Below, in pieces: positions 43,473 to 52,979 of a stretch of DNA of 64,000 nt; within the stretch, counting starts at the first letter, position 1, and each line of letters starts with the position of its first letter. Both the position numbers and the translations under genes were made by a program. Location of the stretch: NCBI RefSeq assembly GCF_000315015.1, contig NZ_BAEP01000007.1, forward strand, positions 1 through 64,000, written 5' to 3'. The notes beneath the pieces were generated by a model. That model was not told the DNA's origin, did no database searches, and saw nothing but the letters and a program-made list of their open reading frames with translations. The stretch is from Paraglaciecola mesophila KMM 241. GTDB lineage: Bacteria > Pseudomonadota > Gammaproteobacteria > Enterobacterales > Alteromonadaceae.

Positions 43473-43601
43473 AATTATCCTATGTTGTGGTTTTCGAAGA
43501 ATGAAAATCGACACCTTTTGTTAAATTCTACATGCATACTCTCTATTCATGCATCCTATGGAATTTGCTATGAACCAAAGTAACTGTATTCAAGCTCGAT
43601 T

Positions 43602-44285
43602 TTACTGACGGGAACCGAAAATAGCGCTGCCGATCCTAACCATGGTTGAACCGCATTCGATAGCAAGTTGCATATCGTTTGACATTCCCATGCTCAGGGT
43701 ATCAATTTGCGGATATTTTGTCTGTAGTTGCAGGAATAGCTCCTTCATAACTAACAGACTTTTGCGCTGCATATCCTCATTTTGCTGGGCCTTGGGAATA
43801 GTCATGAGTCCGCGTAATGTCAAATTGGGCATTGCGCTTATCTGCTCAGCCAACGCACTGACTTCATCAATTGCCGCCCCCGCCTTACTGCTCTCATTAT
43901 CAACATTAACTTGAATACACACGTTTAGTGTTTTATGAGCACTGCGTTGATCGTTTAATCGTTGGGCGATTTTTAAGCGGTCTATGCTATGCACCCAGTG
44001 AAAGTTTTCAGCCACAGGGCGAGTCTTGTTTGATTGCAAAGGGCCGATAAAATGCCATTCAATATCGCTGAATTCGCTGAGTTGCTGGATCTTGTCGACA
44101 CCTTCTTGTACATAATTTTCACCAAATAAACGGTGTCCCGCTTCATACGCTTGCACGATATCTGATACGGGTTTGGTTTTGGTTACGGCTAGTAATTTGA
44201 CTGAATTTGCTGGACGATTAGCGTCACAAACACTCTGAGTGATTGTTTTCAGTGCGATTTTAAGTCGTTCTGCTATTGTTCCCAT
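43602..44285 (-). CDS. yggS: PLP homeostasis protein (YggS/PROSC family)
   Basis: 227 aa; single-domain PLP-binding TIM-barrel protein that buffers pyridoxal phosphate and influences amino-acid metabolism; no catalytic turnover is established. Features: VKLLAVTKTKPVSDIVQAYEAGHRLFGENYVQEG with the PLP lysine in AVTKTKP, IEWHFIGPLQSNK, VNVDNESSKAG, LRGLMTIP and LSMGMSNDMQLAIECGSTMVRIGSAIFG. Divergent from pilT with a 28-nt spacer between start codons, a very common arrangement in gammaproteobacteria. Confidence 0.97.
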   Translation of the reverse strand: MGTIAERLKIALKTITQSVCDANRPANSVKLLAVTKTKPVSDIVQAYEAGHRLFGENYVQEGVDKIQQLSEFSDIEWHFIGPLQSNKTRPVAENFHWVHSIDRLKIAQRLNDQRSAHKTLNVCIQVNVDNESSKAGAAIDEVSALAEQISAMPNLTLRGLMTIPKAQQNEDMQRKSLLVMKELFLQLQTKYPQIDTLSMGMSNDMQLAIECGSTMVRIGSAIFGSRQ

Positions 44286-44313
44286 ATTGCAACTTGTTAA
44301 CGGAGAATAGGCT

Positions 44314-45357
44314 TTGGATATTACCGAACTTTTAGCCTTTAGTGTTAAAAATAACGCGTCAGATTTACACTTGTCAGCAGGCCTGCCGCCGATTATTCGC
44401 GTTGACGGAGAAATGCGCCGGTTAAATGTTCCAGCTTTAGATCACAAGCAAGTGCATGCCCTGATATACGAAATCATGAATGATAATCAGCGCAAAGAGT
44501 ATGAAGAAAATTTAGAGACTGACTTCTCATTTGAGGTAAAAGACTTATCGCGTTTTCGGGTTAACGCATTCGTGCAAAACCGAGGTGCTGCCGCGGTACT
44601 TAGAACTATTCCAAGCAAAATTTTAAGCCTAGATGATTTAGGCGCGCCGCAGATATTTAAAGATATTATTAATCAGCCAACAGGAATTGTATTGGTCACT
44701 GGGGCGACTGGTTCGGGTAAAAGTACTACGCTCGCTGCCATGGTTGATCACATAAACCGCCATAAGCGGGAGCATATCCTGACCATTGAGGATCCCATTG
44801 AGTTTGTACACGAAAATAAGCTGTGCGTGATGAATCAGCGAGAAGTACATCGTGATACACACAGTTTCAGTAATGCACTGCGCTCGGCGTTACGTGAAGA
44901 CCCAGATGTGATTCTTGTGGGTGAGTTGCGCGACCTTGAGACCATTCGGTTAGCGATATCAGCCGCTGAAACAGGCCATTTAGTGTTTGGCACGCTGCAT
45001 ACCAACTCAGCACCAAAAACCATCGACAGACTGATTGACGTGTTTCCCGCGGAAGAGAAATCCATGGTGCGCTCTATGTTGTCAGAATCATTAAGGGCGG
45101 TTATTTCACAAACCTTATTGAAAAAAGTAGGTGGTGGACGTGTGGCTGCCCATGAAATCATGCTTGGCATACCTGCTATACGTAATCTTATTCGTGAAGA
45201 TAAAGTGCCGCAAATGTACTCTGTTATGCAAACCAGCCAAGCTCATGGCATGCAAACTATGGATCAGTGCTTACAAAAAATGGTCGCTCAAGGTTTGATT
45301 ACCAATGAAGATGCCGCTTCATTATCGATTGATAAAAAGCCGGGCATGAATTTTTAA
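44314..45357 (+). CDS. pilT: Type IV pilus retraction ATPase PilT
   Basis: 347-aa hexameric secretion-superfamily ATPase that depolymerises type IV pili, driving twitching motility and DNA uptake. Motifs: N-terminal LLAFSVKNNASDLHLSAGLPPIIRVDGEM, Walker A GATGSGKST (about 130-138), Asp box DPIEFVHENKLCVMNQREV, Walker B DPDVILVGELRD, and the His box TGHLVFGTLHTNSAPKTIDR. It contains the PilT retraction signature AAHEIMLGIPAIRNLIRE (AIRNLIRE). The start is TTG at 44314 with CGGAGA upstream. pilU follows after 32 nt. Confidence 0.97.
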   Translation: MDITELLAFSVKNNASDLHLSAGLPPIIRVDGEMRRLNVPALDHKQVHALIYEIMNDNQRKEYEENLETDFSFEVKDLSRFRVNAFVQNRGAAAVLRTIPSKILSLDDLGAPQIFKDIINQPTGIVLVTGATGSGKSTTLAAMVDHINRHKREHILTIEDPIEFVHENKLCVMNQREVHRDTHSFSNALRSALREDPDVILVGELRDLETIRLAISAAETGHLVFGTLHTNSAPKTIDRLIDVFPAEEKSMVRSMLSESLRAVISQTLLKKVGGGRVAAHEIMLGIPAIRNLIREDKVPQMYSVMQTSQAHGMQTMDQCLQKMVAQGLITNEDAASLSIDKKPGMNF

Positions 45358-45389
45358 CGCATGCAACAACGCACTTACCAGAGATAACG

Positions 45390-46502
45390 ATGGACTTAAC
45401 CCCTTACTTGCAAGAAATGACTGATTTAGATGCGTCTGATTTGTTTATCACGGTAGGCATGCCAATCAGCGCAAAAATTAACGGTCAACTCACGCCAATA
45501 GGCGGCGGTAAATTGGATGAAGATGGTGCTTGGGGCTTAGTGCAAGATGCTATGACCGATGCGCAAAAAGAGCAATTTGTGCAAACCAAAGAGTGTAATT
45601 TTGCGATTGCCAGAGAGGGGATTGGGCGATTCCGTTGCAGCGCATTTTGGCAACGCGATATGCCGGGCATGGTAATTAGGCGAATAGTGACCGACATTCC
45701 TAAAGCAGATGATTTAGGCCTGCCTGCTGTACTCAAAGATATTATAATGAGTAAACGCGGTTTGGTGTTGTTTGTTGGCGCCACGGGTACCGGTAAATCT
45801 ACGTCCTTGGCAGCCTTAATTGGCCATCGCAATCAGAATTCAAGAGGACATATTCTCACCATTGAAGACCCAATTGAATTTGTTCACGAACATCAAAACT
45901 GTGTTGTAACCCAAAGAGAAGTGGGTATTGATACCCAATCTTTTGATGACGCATTAAAGAGCTCCTTGCGCCAAGCGCCAGATGTTATCTTGATTGGTGA
46001 AATCCGCTCCATGGAAACTATGGAATATGCGATGTCATTTGCCGATACTGGGCATCTATGTGTGGCTACGCTGCATGCGAATAACGCCAATCAAGCCATA
46101 GAGCGTATCATGCATTTAGCGCCGCCAGAGCAACATGAAAAACTGCGTTTTGATTTGAGCTTGAATATGCGTGCGGTCATTGCACAGCAATTGGTACCAA
46201 CGGTTGACGGCAAAGGACGCGTTGCCGCCATTGAAATTTTGTTAAATTCCCCTCTGGTGACTGACTTGATACAGCGAAACGAAATTGGCGGCTTAAAAGA
46301 GGCCATGCGCAAAGGCAAAGAAATGGGCATGCAAAGTTTTGATATGGCACTTTATGCCTTGTACCAAGAACAAAAAATCAGCTTGGAACAAGCAATACAC
46401 CATGCCGATTCACCCAATGACTTGCGCCTGATGATTAAACTTGATTCTGATCAAGGTAACGCATTAGGTTCATTGTCAAATGTATCTATCGATATGGATT
46501 AA
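45390..46502 (+). CDS. pilU: PilT-dependent retraction ATPase PilU
   Basis: 370 aa, the PilT paralogue that supports retraction against load. MDLTPYLQEMTDLDASDLFITVGMP at the N-terminus, Walker A VGATGTGKSTSL, DPIEFVHEHQNCVVTQREVG, DVILIGEIRSMETMEYAMSFADTGHLCVATLHANNA. It lacks the exact AIRNLIRE motif of PilT (here VTDLIQRNEIGGLKEAM), as expected for PilU. Co-transcribed with pilT. Confidence 0.96.
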   Translation: MDLTPYLQEMTDLDASDLFITVGMPISAKINGQLTPIGGGKLDEDGAWGLVQDAMTDAQKEQFVQTKECNFAIAREGIGRFRCSAFWQRDMPGMVIRRIVTDIPKADDLGLPAVLKDIIMSKRGLVLFVGATGTGKSTSLAALIGHRNQNSRGHILTIEDPIEFVHEHQNCVVTQREVGIDTQSFDDALKSSLRQAPDVILIGEIRSMETMEYAMSFADTGHLCVATLHANNANQAIERIMHLAPPEQHEKLRFDLSLNMRAVIAQQLVPTVDGKGRVAAIEILLNSPLVTDLIQRNEIGGLKEAMRKGKEMGMQSFDMALYALYQEQKISLEQAIHHADSPNDLRLMIKLDSDQGNALGSLSNVSIDMD

Positions 46503-46534
46503 GCTATTTACTCTACTCACGCAGTTTTTGAGAC

Positions 46535-46846
46535 ATGATGAGAATTTACACAAATAACGACCGCTTTATGGTGTGGCAAGTCAAACAGCTTCTTGATGAG
46601 CATAAGATCCCATGCTTTATCAAAAACGAATTCGCCAGCGGTGCTATGGGAGAGTTATCTCCCTTAGATTGTCAGCCAGAAGTGTGGCTAAACGATGCTA
46701 GCTGGCAGGCGCGAGCAGAGACTCTTATCGAACAAATGCAGGAGCACACTGCCATCGAATGGGTGTGTTCTGGTTGTGGCGAAACCAATGGTGGAAATTT
46801 TGAGGTCTGCTGGCAATGTGGGCAGGAAACGCACGTTGACCAGTAA
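46535..46846 (+). CDS. DUF2007-type protein with C-terminal zinc ribbon
   Basis: 103 aa. The N-terminal part (about 1-70) fits the putative signal-transducing DUF2007 fold (MRIYTNNDRFMVWQVKQLLDEHKIPCFIKNE, VWLNDASWQARAETLIEQ). The C-terminus carries CSGCGETNGGNFEVCWQCG, two CxxC pairs forming a probable zinc ribbon. No transmembrane segment. It overlaps the chosen xerD start by 11 nt. Function unknown. Confidence 0.8.
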   Translation: MMRIYTNNDRFMVWQVKQLLDEHKIPCFIKNEFASGAMGELSPLDCQPEVWLNDASWQARAETLIEQMQEHTAIEWVCSGCGETNGGNFEVCWQCGQETHVDQ

Positions 46847-47741
46847 GCTTGATAACCACGAGGTAATTGAACAATTCTTAGATACGATTTGGTTAGAAAA
46901 AGGGTTGAGTGAAAACACCCTAGATGCCTATCGCAGTGACCTGACTAAATTTAGCGATTTCTTAGAGGCGCAATCCTCTACCGTTAATTTGCTTGATATT
47001 CAAACCGAGGATATTAATCAGTACATGGCGAAGCGTTTTGACAGTGGTTTGTCTGAGCGCAGCAGTGCACGTTGTTTAAGTAGTTTACGGCGTTTTTCAG
47101 GCTACATGTTGGCACACGGGTTACGTGAAGATGATCCCGTCAGTCGTATGCAAAACCCTAAACTGAGTAAACCACTGCCTAAAACGCTTTCAGAACAGCA
47201 AGTGGATGATTTACTCAATGCACCACAAACGGATGACCCTGTACAATTGCGCGACAAAGCCATGCTTGAGGTTTTATACGCTACCGGCTTACGGGTCACT
47301 GAGTTAGTCACATTGCGCGTCGGTCAATTGAGTATTTCACAAGGTGTGGTCAGAGTGACCGGCAAAGGTAATAAGGAGCGCCTAGTGCCGCTAGGGGAAG
47401 AAGCACTAGATTGGCTCACAACATACATGAAAGAGGCGAGAGGAGCACTGCTGCGAAATGAAAGCGACGTGTTGTTTCCCAGCAACCGCGGCACGATCAT
47501 GACGCGACAGACATTCTGGCACCGCATCAAGTTTCACGCCTCGCAAGCCAACATTACCAGTGATTTATCACCGCATACCTTACGCCATGCTTTTGCTACC
47601 CATTTGTTGAATCACGGTGCAGATCTACGCGTTGTGCAAATGTTGTTAGGTCACAGTGATTTATCCACCACGCAAATTTATACCCACGTGGCCACTGCTC
47701 GTTTACAAGAATTGGTTTCAGCACATCACCCCAGAGGATAG
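46836..47741 (+). CDS. xerD: Site-specific tyrosine recombinase XerD
   Basis: Acts with XerC at dif to resolve chromosome dimers, with FtsK. 301 aa from TTG 46836 (E. coli XerD 298 aa); the frame is open further upstream but that part overlaps the DUF2007 gene and lacks recombinase similarity. N-terminal SAM-like core-binding domain (FLDTIWLEKGLSENTLDAYRSDL). Catalytic residues: Arg153 in YATGLRVTEL, Lys177 in GKGNKE, His247/Arg250 in SPHTLRHAFATHLL, His273 in LLGHSDLSTTQ and nucleophile Tyr282 in IYTHV. Followed by dsbC and recJ, the classical xerD-dsbC-recJ order. Confidence 0.95.
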   Translation: MTSKLDNHEVIEQFLDTIWLEKGLSENTLDAYRSDLTKFSDFLEAQSSTVNLLDIQTEDINQYMAKRFDSGLSERSSARCLSSLRRFSGYMLAHGLREDDPVSRMQNPKLSKPLPKTLSEQQVDDLLNAPQTDDPVQLRDKAMLEVLYATGLRVTELVTLRVGQLSISQGVVRVTGKGNKERLVPLGEEALDWLTTYMKEARGALLRNESDVLFPSNRGTIMTRQTFWHRIKFHASQANITSDLSPHTLRHAFATHLLNHGADLRVVQMLLGHSDLSTTQIYTHVATARLQELVSAHHPRG

Positions 47742-47886
47742 CGCTCTTACATTGCCGTCAATAGTGTGAGTAATTGTGTCGTGCTCTTGGTATCAAGGCC
47801 ATTAGCAGTTACTATGTTCGCCTATAAAAATGAAATTATTTTTCCCTACTGGGGTCTTATCTTTAGCCGTTCAAGTTGGAATTTAT

Positions 47887-48615
47887 ATGAAATATCGTGC
47901 TTTATTCGTCGCTGCATTTGCCTTTTTATCGGTCAGCCTTAGTGTTAGCGCTGCATCAGGTAGCAGTCAAAATCTTGATAGTGTTAAGCAAAAAATCCAA
48001 ATGTCATTGGGCATGCAAGTCACGTCCATTGGTGATGCGCCAGTTCCTGGCCTATTACAAGTACAAACTGATAAAGGCTTGTTTTACACCAGTGAAGATG
48101 GCAAGTACTTCCTTCAAGCCCGTATATTCAATCTAGATGAAGGTATGCGCAACGAGACTGAAACAACATTGACTAAAATGCGAGTTGATGGGGTTGAGCA
48201 CTTTAAAAACTCTGTGATTGAATACAAAGCAGATAAAGAAAAGTACGTGGTGAATGTGTTTACTGATATTACCTGTGGTTATTGCCGTAAGTTGCATAAT
48301 CAAATGGATGAATACAATGATTTAGGTATTACCGTTCGTTATTTAGCTTTTCCTCGCGCAGGCTTAAATAGTAAGCCGTATCAGGATATGGTGTCAGTTT
48401 GGTGTTCAGCTAATCCGCAAAAAGCCTTGAATGAAGCGAAAGGTGGTGAAAACGTGGCGAAAGCAAGTTGTTCAAATCAAGTCGCTGAGCAGTATAATTT
48501 TGGTCAGAGTGTAGGCGTAAATGGTACACCCAATATTATTTTACCTAATGGCAGTGTAGTGCCTGGTTACCAACCACCGATGCAATTACTACAAGCTATT
48601 CAAGACGCCTCATAA
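47887..48615 (+). CDS. dsbC: Periplasmic thiol:disulfide isomerase DsbC
   Basis: 242-aa preprotein; the signal peptide MKYRALFVAAFAFLSVSLSV ends near SAASG. N-terminal dimerisation domain (about 25-85, MSLGMQVTSIGDAPVPGLLQV...GLFYTSEDGKYFLQARIFNL) and a thioredoxin domain with FTDITCGYCRKLHNQM (active site CGYC) and the cis-proline GVNGTPNIILPNG. It isomerises wrong disulfides and is kept reduced by DsbD. I prefer the ATG at 47887 because it starts the signal peptide directly; an in-frame ATG at 47830 would add 19 residues. Followed by a hairpin at 48623. Confidence 0.96.
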   Translation: MKYRALFVAAFAFLSVSLSVSAASGSSQNLDSVKQKIQMSLGMQVTSIGDAPVPGLLQVQTDKGLFYTSEDGKYFLQARIFNLDEGMRNETETTLTKMRVDGVEHFKNSVIEYKADKEKYVVNVFTDITCGYCRKLHNQMDEYNDLGITVRYLAFPRAGLNSKPYQDMVSVWCSANPQKALNEAKGGENVAKASCSNQVAEQYNFGQSVGVNGTPNIILPNGSVVPGYQPPMQLLQAIQDAS

Positions 48616-48622
48616 TATGTTA

Positions 48623-48650
48623 AGCAGGAGTGCATGCTCCTGCTTTCTGC
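48623..48650 (+). terminator. Hairpin terminator after dsbC
   Basis: AGCAGGAG (48623-48630) / CTCCTGCT (48637-48644), loop TGCATG, followed by TTCTGCC; the T-tract is weak, so termination may be partial before recJ. Confidence 0.6.
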
Positions 48651-48695
48651 CTTATCGTTTACCCCTATTTATTGTTATCAACCTAGAGTAAGTTT

Positions 48696-50414
48696 GTGCA
48701 AATACGTCGCCGTTCCCCTGTTTCTGATGAGCATTTACCAGACTCCATCAACCCTACCTTAAAGCAAATATACGCCTCTCGCGGCATTACTTCTGAGCAA
48801 CAACTTGAGCGAAGCGCTAAAGCGCTATTGCATTACAAAGACATGTCAGGCGTTGATACAGCTGTGCGTATATTGGCTGATGCATTAGCCAAGGGTAGAC
48901 GGATAATCATTGTAGGGGATTTCGATGCAGATGGAGCGACGAGTACGGCGCTGAGCATGCTGGCGCTGGGCATGATGGGCAGTAAAAACCATGACTACCT
49001 AGTGCCAAATCGCTTTAACTTTGGTTACGGGCTGAGTCCGCAAATTGTTGATGTGGCCCACGAGCAAGGTGCTCAGGTGATCATGACAGTGGATAACGGC
49101 ATAGCGTGTTTTGCTGGGGTTGAGCGCGCCAAAGAACTAGGCATAACCGTGGTGATAACGGACCATCACTTAGCGGCAGAATCGTTACCTGTTGCAGATG
49201 CCATTGTTAACCCGAATCAACCAAACTGCTCGTTTATGTCCAAGAACTTGGCTGGGGTGGGCGTTGCATTTTATTTGATGCTCGCGCTAAGAGCACATAT
49301 GCGCCAAATTGATTGGTTCACACAGAACAATCTTGCGGTGCCAAATTTAGCAGACTTACTGGATATTGTGGCGTTGGGTACCGTAGCCGATGTGGTGCCG
49401 TTGGATGAAAACAACCGCATCTTGGTGCATCAGGGGTTATTGCGTATTCGCAGTGATAAGTGCCGCCCGGGTATTCAAGCCTTGGTAGATGTCGCAGGGC
49501 GAGATAAACGTAAAATGGTAGCTTCCGATTTGGGGTTTGTTATCGGGCCAAGGTTAAATGCTGCTGGAAGATTAGACGACATGTCCATGGGGATTGAGTG
49601 TTTACTGACGGATTCCGATTACAAAGCAAAGCAAATTGCCGTTGAGCTAGACAGTTTAAACCGTGAACGTCGTGAAATTGAACAATCCATGCAGCAAGAA
49701 GCGGTAACGGCCCTCGAAAATTTACAATTATCAGAGCAAGACATGCCCCATGGCTTGGTATTGTACCAGGCTGATTTTCATCAAGGCGTTATTGGTATTT
49801 TGGCTGGGCGTATCAAAGAAAAGTACTTTAGACCCACCATTGCTTTTGCTCATCAAGATGATGAAATACTTAAGGGCTCAGCGCGCTCTATTCCTGGAGT
49901 GCATATTCGTGATTTATTAGAAGAACTCAGCACTCGCTACCCTGGTGTTATCATCAAATTTGGTGGCCACGCTATGGCGGCTGGCTTGAGCATCGAAGTG
50001 GGTAAATTAGACGAATTTAAATTGCGCTTTACCCAACTGGCTGAAGAACATTTAGCAGGTAAACCGCTGGCAGGCGAGCTTATTTCAGACGGTGAAATAC
50101 CAGCAAGCTCGTTGACCTTGGAATTCAGCCAATTACTGAAAGACGCCGGACCTTGGGGGCAAGGTTTCCCTGAGCCACTTTTTGATGGTGAGTTTGAATT
50201 AGTTGAACAGCGCATCGTCGGCCAAAAGCATTTAAAAATGATGCTGCGTATGCCGACTGGGAAATTAATCGATGCAATTGCGTTTAACGTTGATACCCAA
50301 ATATGGCCTAACGAGCAATGCAAACACGTGGAGTTGGCCTACAAATTAGATATTAACGAATTTCGCGGTCGTACCTCTTTGCAGTTTTTAGTCGAGGGAT
50401 TAAATCCACTTTAA
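48696..50414 (+). CDS. recJ: Single-stranded-DNA-specific 5'-3' exonuclease RecJ
   Basis: 572 aa (E. coli 577). DHH phosphoesterase: IIIVGDFDADGATSTALSML (motif I), MTVDNGI, VITDHHLAAESLPVADAIVNPN (DHH motif III), GVGVAFYLM, and the DHHA1-type GFVIGPRLNAAGRLDDM; the OB-fold C-terminal part follows (FGGHAMAAGLSIE). It acts in RecFOR repair, base-excision and mismatch repair. The GTG start at 48696 gives MQIRRRSPVSDE. Downstream of dsbC as usual. Confidence 0.97.
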   Translation: MQIRRRSPVSDEHLPDSINPTLKQIYASRGITSEQQLERSAKALLHYKDMSGVDTAVRILADALAKGRRIIIVGDFDADGATSTALSMLALGMMGSKNHDYLVPNRFNFGYGLSPQIVDVAHEQGAQVIMTVDNGIACFAGVERAKELGITVVITDHHLAAESLPVADAIVNPNQPNCSFMSKNLAGVGVAFYLMLALRAHMRQIDWFTQNNLAVPNLADLLDIVALGTVADVVPLDENNRILVHQGLLRIRSDKCRPGIQALVDVAGRDKRKMVASDLGFVIGPRLNAAGRLDDMSMGIECLLTDSDYKAKQIAVELDSLNRERREIEQSMQQEAVTALENLQLSEQDMPHGLVLYQADFHQGVIGILAGRIKEKYFRPTIAFAHQDDEILKGSARSIPGVHIRDLLEELSTRYPGVIIKFGGHAMAAGLSIEVGKLDEFKLRFTQLAEEHLAGKPLAGELISDGEIPASSLTLEFSQLLKDAGPWGQGFPEPLFDGEFELVEQRIVGQKHLKMMLRMPTGKLIDAIAFNVDTQIWPNEQCKHVELAYKLDINEFRGRTSLQFLVEGLNPL

Positions 50415-50510
50415 TTACCCCGAAATAGGGATGTTAACCATGTGCAGACTGGATATCGTTTTGTCTTCGCTGTGGTGCTATTATATCTATTCTTAGGCAA
50501 ACAGGGCGCA

Positions 50511-50795
50511 ATGATGGCAAAAAAATCGGAAATCGATAAGCTGCTTAGTAAGCATGATGAGTTGACCCATTCTGAAGATATGAGCGTAGAATCTCACGTG
50601 CAACGTAATGAAGATCAATGGTTTGTAAATACCTTGATGATTAAAGGCTACGACGTTCCGTTTCGCTTTCGCCGTAAAAAACAATATAAAAATCTTGAAG
50701 GTGCGCGGGTCAATTTAACCTACTATCCCATCACTGAAGATGTCGCCGGATTTCCTTTTGAAGCTATGAAAGTCGTTAGGATCAAGGTTTCTTAA
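50511..50795 (+). CDS. Small conserved hypothetical protein
   Basis: 94 aa from ATG 50511 (MMAKKSEIDKLLSKHDELTH). It contains WFVNTLMIKGYDVPFRFRRKKQYKNLEGARVNLTYYP and ends VVRIKVS. It looks like a small soluble beta-rich protein seen between recJ and recO in Alteromonadales, of unknown function. The frame is open 23 codons further upstream (GTG 50442), and that stretch is hydrophobic (RFVFAVVLLYLFLG); if used, it would create a membrane anchor. The internal ATG with GGG upstream is my choice, with moderate confidence. Confidence 0.65.
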   Translation: MMAKKSEIDKLLSKHDELTHSEDMSVESHVQRNEDQWFVNTLMIKGYDVPFRFRRKKQYKNLEGARVNLTYYPITEDVAGFPFEAMKVVRIKVS

Positions 50796-50852
50796 TACTA
50801 TTTAATATCCGGTAATATCCGGTTATTTTCTCCTGCAATTGAAGAGCATCTT

Positions 50853-51575
50853 GTGGCAGCTGAACAACTCAATGGCTATGTATTGCATCGACGTGCATAT
50901 CGCGAAACAAGCTTTCTGGTTAACATTTTTACCTTGGAAAACGGCAAGGTGTCCGCTGTCGTGAAAGGTGTTCGCGGCAGCAAAAGCGACAAAAAGAGCC
51001 TTCTTCAACCGTTTCAGCCGCTATTGATTGCCGTGTCAGGGCGTTCTGAATTAAAAAACTTACAACAGGTAGAACCAACCGGCGCAATGATACGCTTGGC
51101 CGGGCAAGCTTTGTATTGCGCCCTGTATTTGAACGAAGTTTTGAATCGTGTACTGGCGGATGAGATCCCGCACCCCGAGATTTTCGTACTGTATAAACAA
51201 AGTATGCATGCTCTGGTAGTCCAAACAAACTTTGAACCCGTTTTGCGTAGCTTTGAGCTAGGCCTGCTTGATGCACTAGGTTACGGAATTGACCTTACCC
51301 ATGATGCTGATACAGGCCAGCCTCTTGCTGATAATGGATACTACCGAATTGTTCCTGAGCTCGGTTGCGTTTATCAAGGTGATATACGTTTGTCTGGATG
51401 CTATTCAGGCCAAAGTTTATTAAATGTGGCCAGCGAAAACTGGGACAAAGACAGCTTATTAGCCGCTAAGCGTATCACTCGAACCACGCTCGGGGAGTTG
51501 TTAGGCAATAAACCGCTAATGAGCAGAGAGTTATTTAAACAAACCCATTTTAAATCGAAAGGGAGAGAGCTTTGA
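50853..51575 (+). CDS. recO: DNA repair protein RecO
   Basis: 240 aa; loads RecA on SSB-covered ssDNA with RecR/RecF and anneals strands. N-terminal OB fold ([39 protein letters not shown]), then a helical domain with [14 protein letters not shown] and [15 protein letters not shown]. The GTG at 50853 gives [11 protein letters not shown]. Its stop overlaps the pdxJ TTG start by 4 nt (TTGA context), the usual recO-pdxJ-acpS operon. Confidence 0.95.
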   Translation: MAAEQLNGYVLHRRAYRETSFLVNIFTLENGKVSAVVKGVRGSKSDKKSLLQPFQPLLIAVSGRSELKNLQQVEPTGAMIRLAGQALYCALYLNEVLNRVLADEIPHPEIFVLYKQSMHALVVQTNFEPVLRSFELGLLDALGYGIDLTHDADTGQPLADNGYYRIVPELGCVYQGDIRLSGCYSGQSLLNVASENWDKDSLLAAKRITRTTLGELLGNKPLMSRELFKQTHFKSKGREL

Positions 51576-52309
51576 GAGACATTCTTTTAGGGGTCAACAT
51601 CGACCATATTGCCACATTACGTAACGCTCGAGGCACGAGTTATCCCGATCCTGTTCACGCTGCTGACATCGCTGAGCGCTCAGGGGCAGATGGTATCACG
51701 GTACACTTACGCGAAGACAGACGACATATCATGGACCGAGACGTCGCCCTGCTGCGCCAAACGATCAATACCCGATTAAATTTAGAAATGGCCGTGACCG
51801 ATGAAATGGTTGAAATTGCCCTTAACACTCAACCCGAATTCTGTTGTTTAGTCCCTGAAAAGCGCGAAGAGCTGACCACCGAAGGCGGATTGGACGTAGT
51901 GGGTAATCAACAGAAAATAGCAAACGCATGTAAGCAACTTGGTGATGCAGGCATTTTGGTTTCATTATTTATTGATGCTGATTTTGCCCAAATTGATGCT
52001 GCGCTAGCGTGTAATGCGCCGTATATCGAAATTCACACTGGCCAATATGCTGAAGCTAAAAATGAAGCCGAGCAAGAAGCCGAACTAGCAAAATTAGTGG
52101 CAGGCATCGAATATGCTGACGCCAAAGGACTTAAGGTCAATGCAGGGCATGGTTTGCATTATCATAACGTTAAACCCATTGCAGCTATAACGCAGATTAT
52201 CGAATTGAACATTGGCCACGCTATTATCGCTCGCGCTGCATTTGATGGATTAGATAAAGCCGTGTCAGACATGCGCAGTTTAATGTTAGAAGCACGCAGC
52301 GGACACTAG
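51572..52309 (+). CDS. pdxJ: Pyridoxine 5'-phosphate synthase
   Basis: 245 aa; joins 1-deoxyxylulose 5-phosphate and 3-amino-2-oxopropyl phosphate to give pyridoxine 5'-phosphate, the ring-closing step of DXP-dependent vitamin B6 synthesis. Motifs: [45 protein letters not shown] (active-site region), [37 protein letters not shown] and [15 protein letters not shown]. The start is TTG overlapping the recO stop. acpS follows 14 nt later. Confidence 0.97.
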   Translation: MRDILLGVNIDHIATLRNARGTSYPDPVHAADIAERSGADGITVHLREDRRHIMDRDVALLRQTINTRLNLEMAVTDEMVEIALNTQPEFCCLVPEKREELTTEGGLDVVGNQQKIANACKQLGDAGILVSLFIDADFAQIDAALACNAPYIEIHTGQYAEAKNEAEQEAELAKLVAGIEYADAKGLKVNAGHGLHYHNVKPIAAITQIIELNIGHAIIARAAFDGLDKAVSDMRSLMLEARSGH

Positions 52310-52323
52310 ATGGGGGAGTCGCA

Positions 52324-52704
52324 ATGGCGGTGATGGGGTTAGGTACAGACATCATTGAAATCGGGCGTATCGAGAAACAATTGACGCGCTCTAATCGTTT
52401 AGCACAGCGCGTATTGACCGCTACTGAGCTGGCAATATTCGACGAGCACTCGTTTCCAGCCCGCTATTTGGCTAAGCGTTTTGCCGCGAAAGAAGCCGCG
52501 GTCAAGGCATTGGGAGTTGGCATAGGTAACGGCATTAGCTTTCAAGATGTTGAGGTGCACAATTTACCCTCCGGGCAACCTTTTCTGAAGTTCTATGCAA
52601 AGTATGCCCAACTATGTGAGCAGCGTAATATTACCTCAAGTCATATCTCGATTTCAGATGAGCAGCATTACGCAATTGCTACTGTCATTTTAGAGTCCCC
52701 CTAA
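52324..52704 (+). CDS. acpS: Holo-[acyl-carrier-protein] synthase
   Basis: 126 aa; transfers 4'-phosphopantetheine from CoA to apo-ACP. Signatures MGLGTDIIEIGRIEKQL (metal-binding Asp) and RYLAKRFAAKEAAVKALGVGIG. ATG 52324 after GGGGAG. End of recO-pdxJ-acpS. Confidence 0.97.
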   Translation: MAVMGLGTDIIEIGRIEKQLTRSNRLAQRVLTATELAIFDEHSFPARYLAKRFAAKEAAVKALGVGIGNGISFQDVEVHNLPSGQPFLKFYAKYAQLCEQRNITSSHISISDEQHYAIATVILESP

Positions 52705-52718
52705 GACTTAATGCTATG

Positions 52719-52753
52719 TTTTGGTGCGCGAGTATAAATAGAGCGCACCAAAA
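52719..52753. repeat. Perfect inverted repeat after acpS
   Basis: TTTTGGTGCGC (52719-52729) / GCGCACCAAAA (52743-52753), 11-bp arms with a 13-nt AT-rich centre (GAGTATAAATAGA). It has T before and A after, the opposite of a bidirectional terminator; probable transcript-end stem or protein site. The remaining sequence to relA (52754-52979) shows no supported gene. Confidence 0.55.
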
Positions 52754-52979
52754 ATGCAGGAATTACATTAATGAGAGCATATTTTTGCTAGTATTAGGCT
52801 TCATTGTCGGCAATTTTCAACTGCGCACCGGCAGTAATGCAGCGAATACGACACGTTCGCCGCGGTTATTATAGGACTTTTCCTGTTCGGCAAAGTTGGC
52901 GCATTTACTGTATATATTTATCATTTTTCAGCCTAGGCAAGCGCGTGGGTGTTAACGTTACTGAATACAAGGATACGTT

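Noticed and set aside
46695-46835. 47-codon N-terminal extension of xerD
   Set aside because: It overlaps the DUF2007 gene and has no recombinase similarity; the TTG at 46836 gives the normal XerD length.
50802-50824. Tandem AATATCCGGT repeat before recO
   Set aside because: Only two 10-bp copies forming a weak CCGG stem; too small to call an element, probably a minor hairpin near the recO leader.
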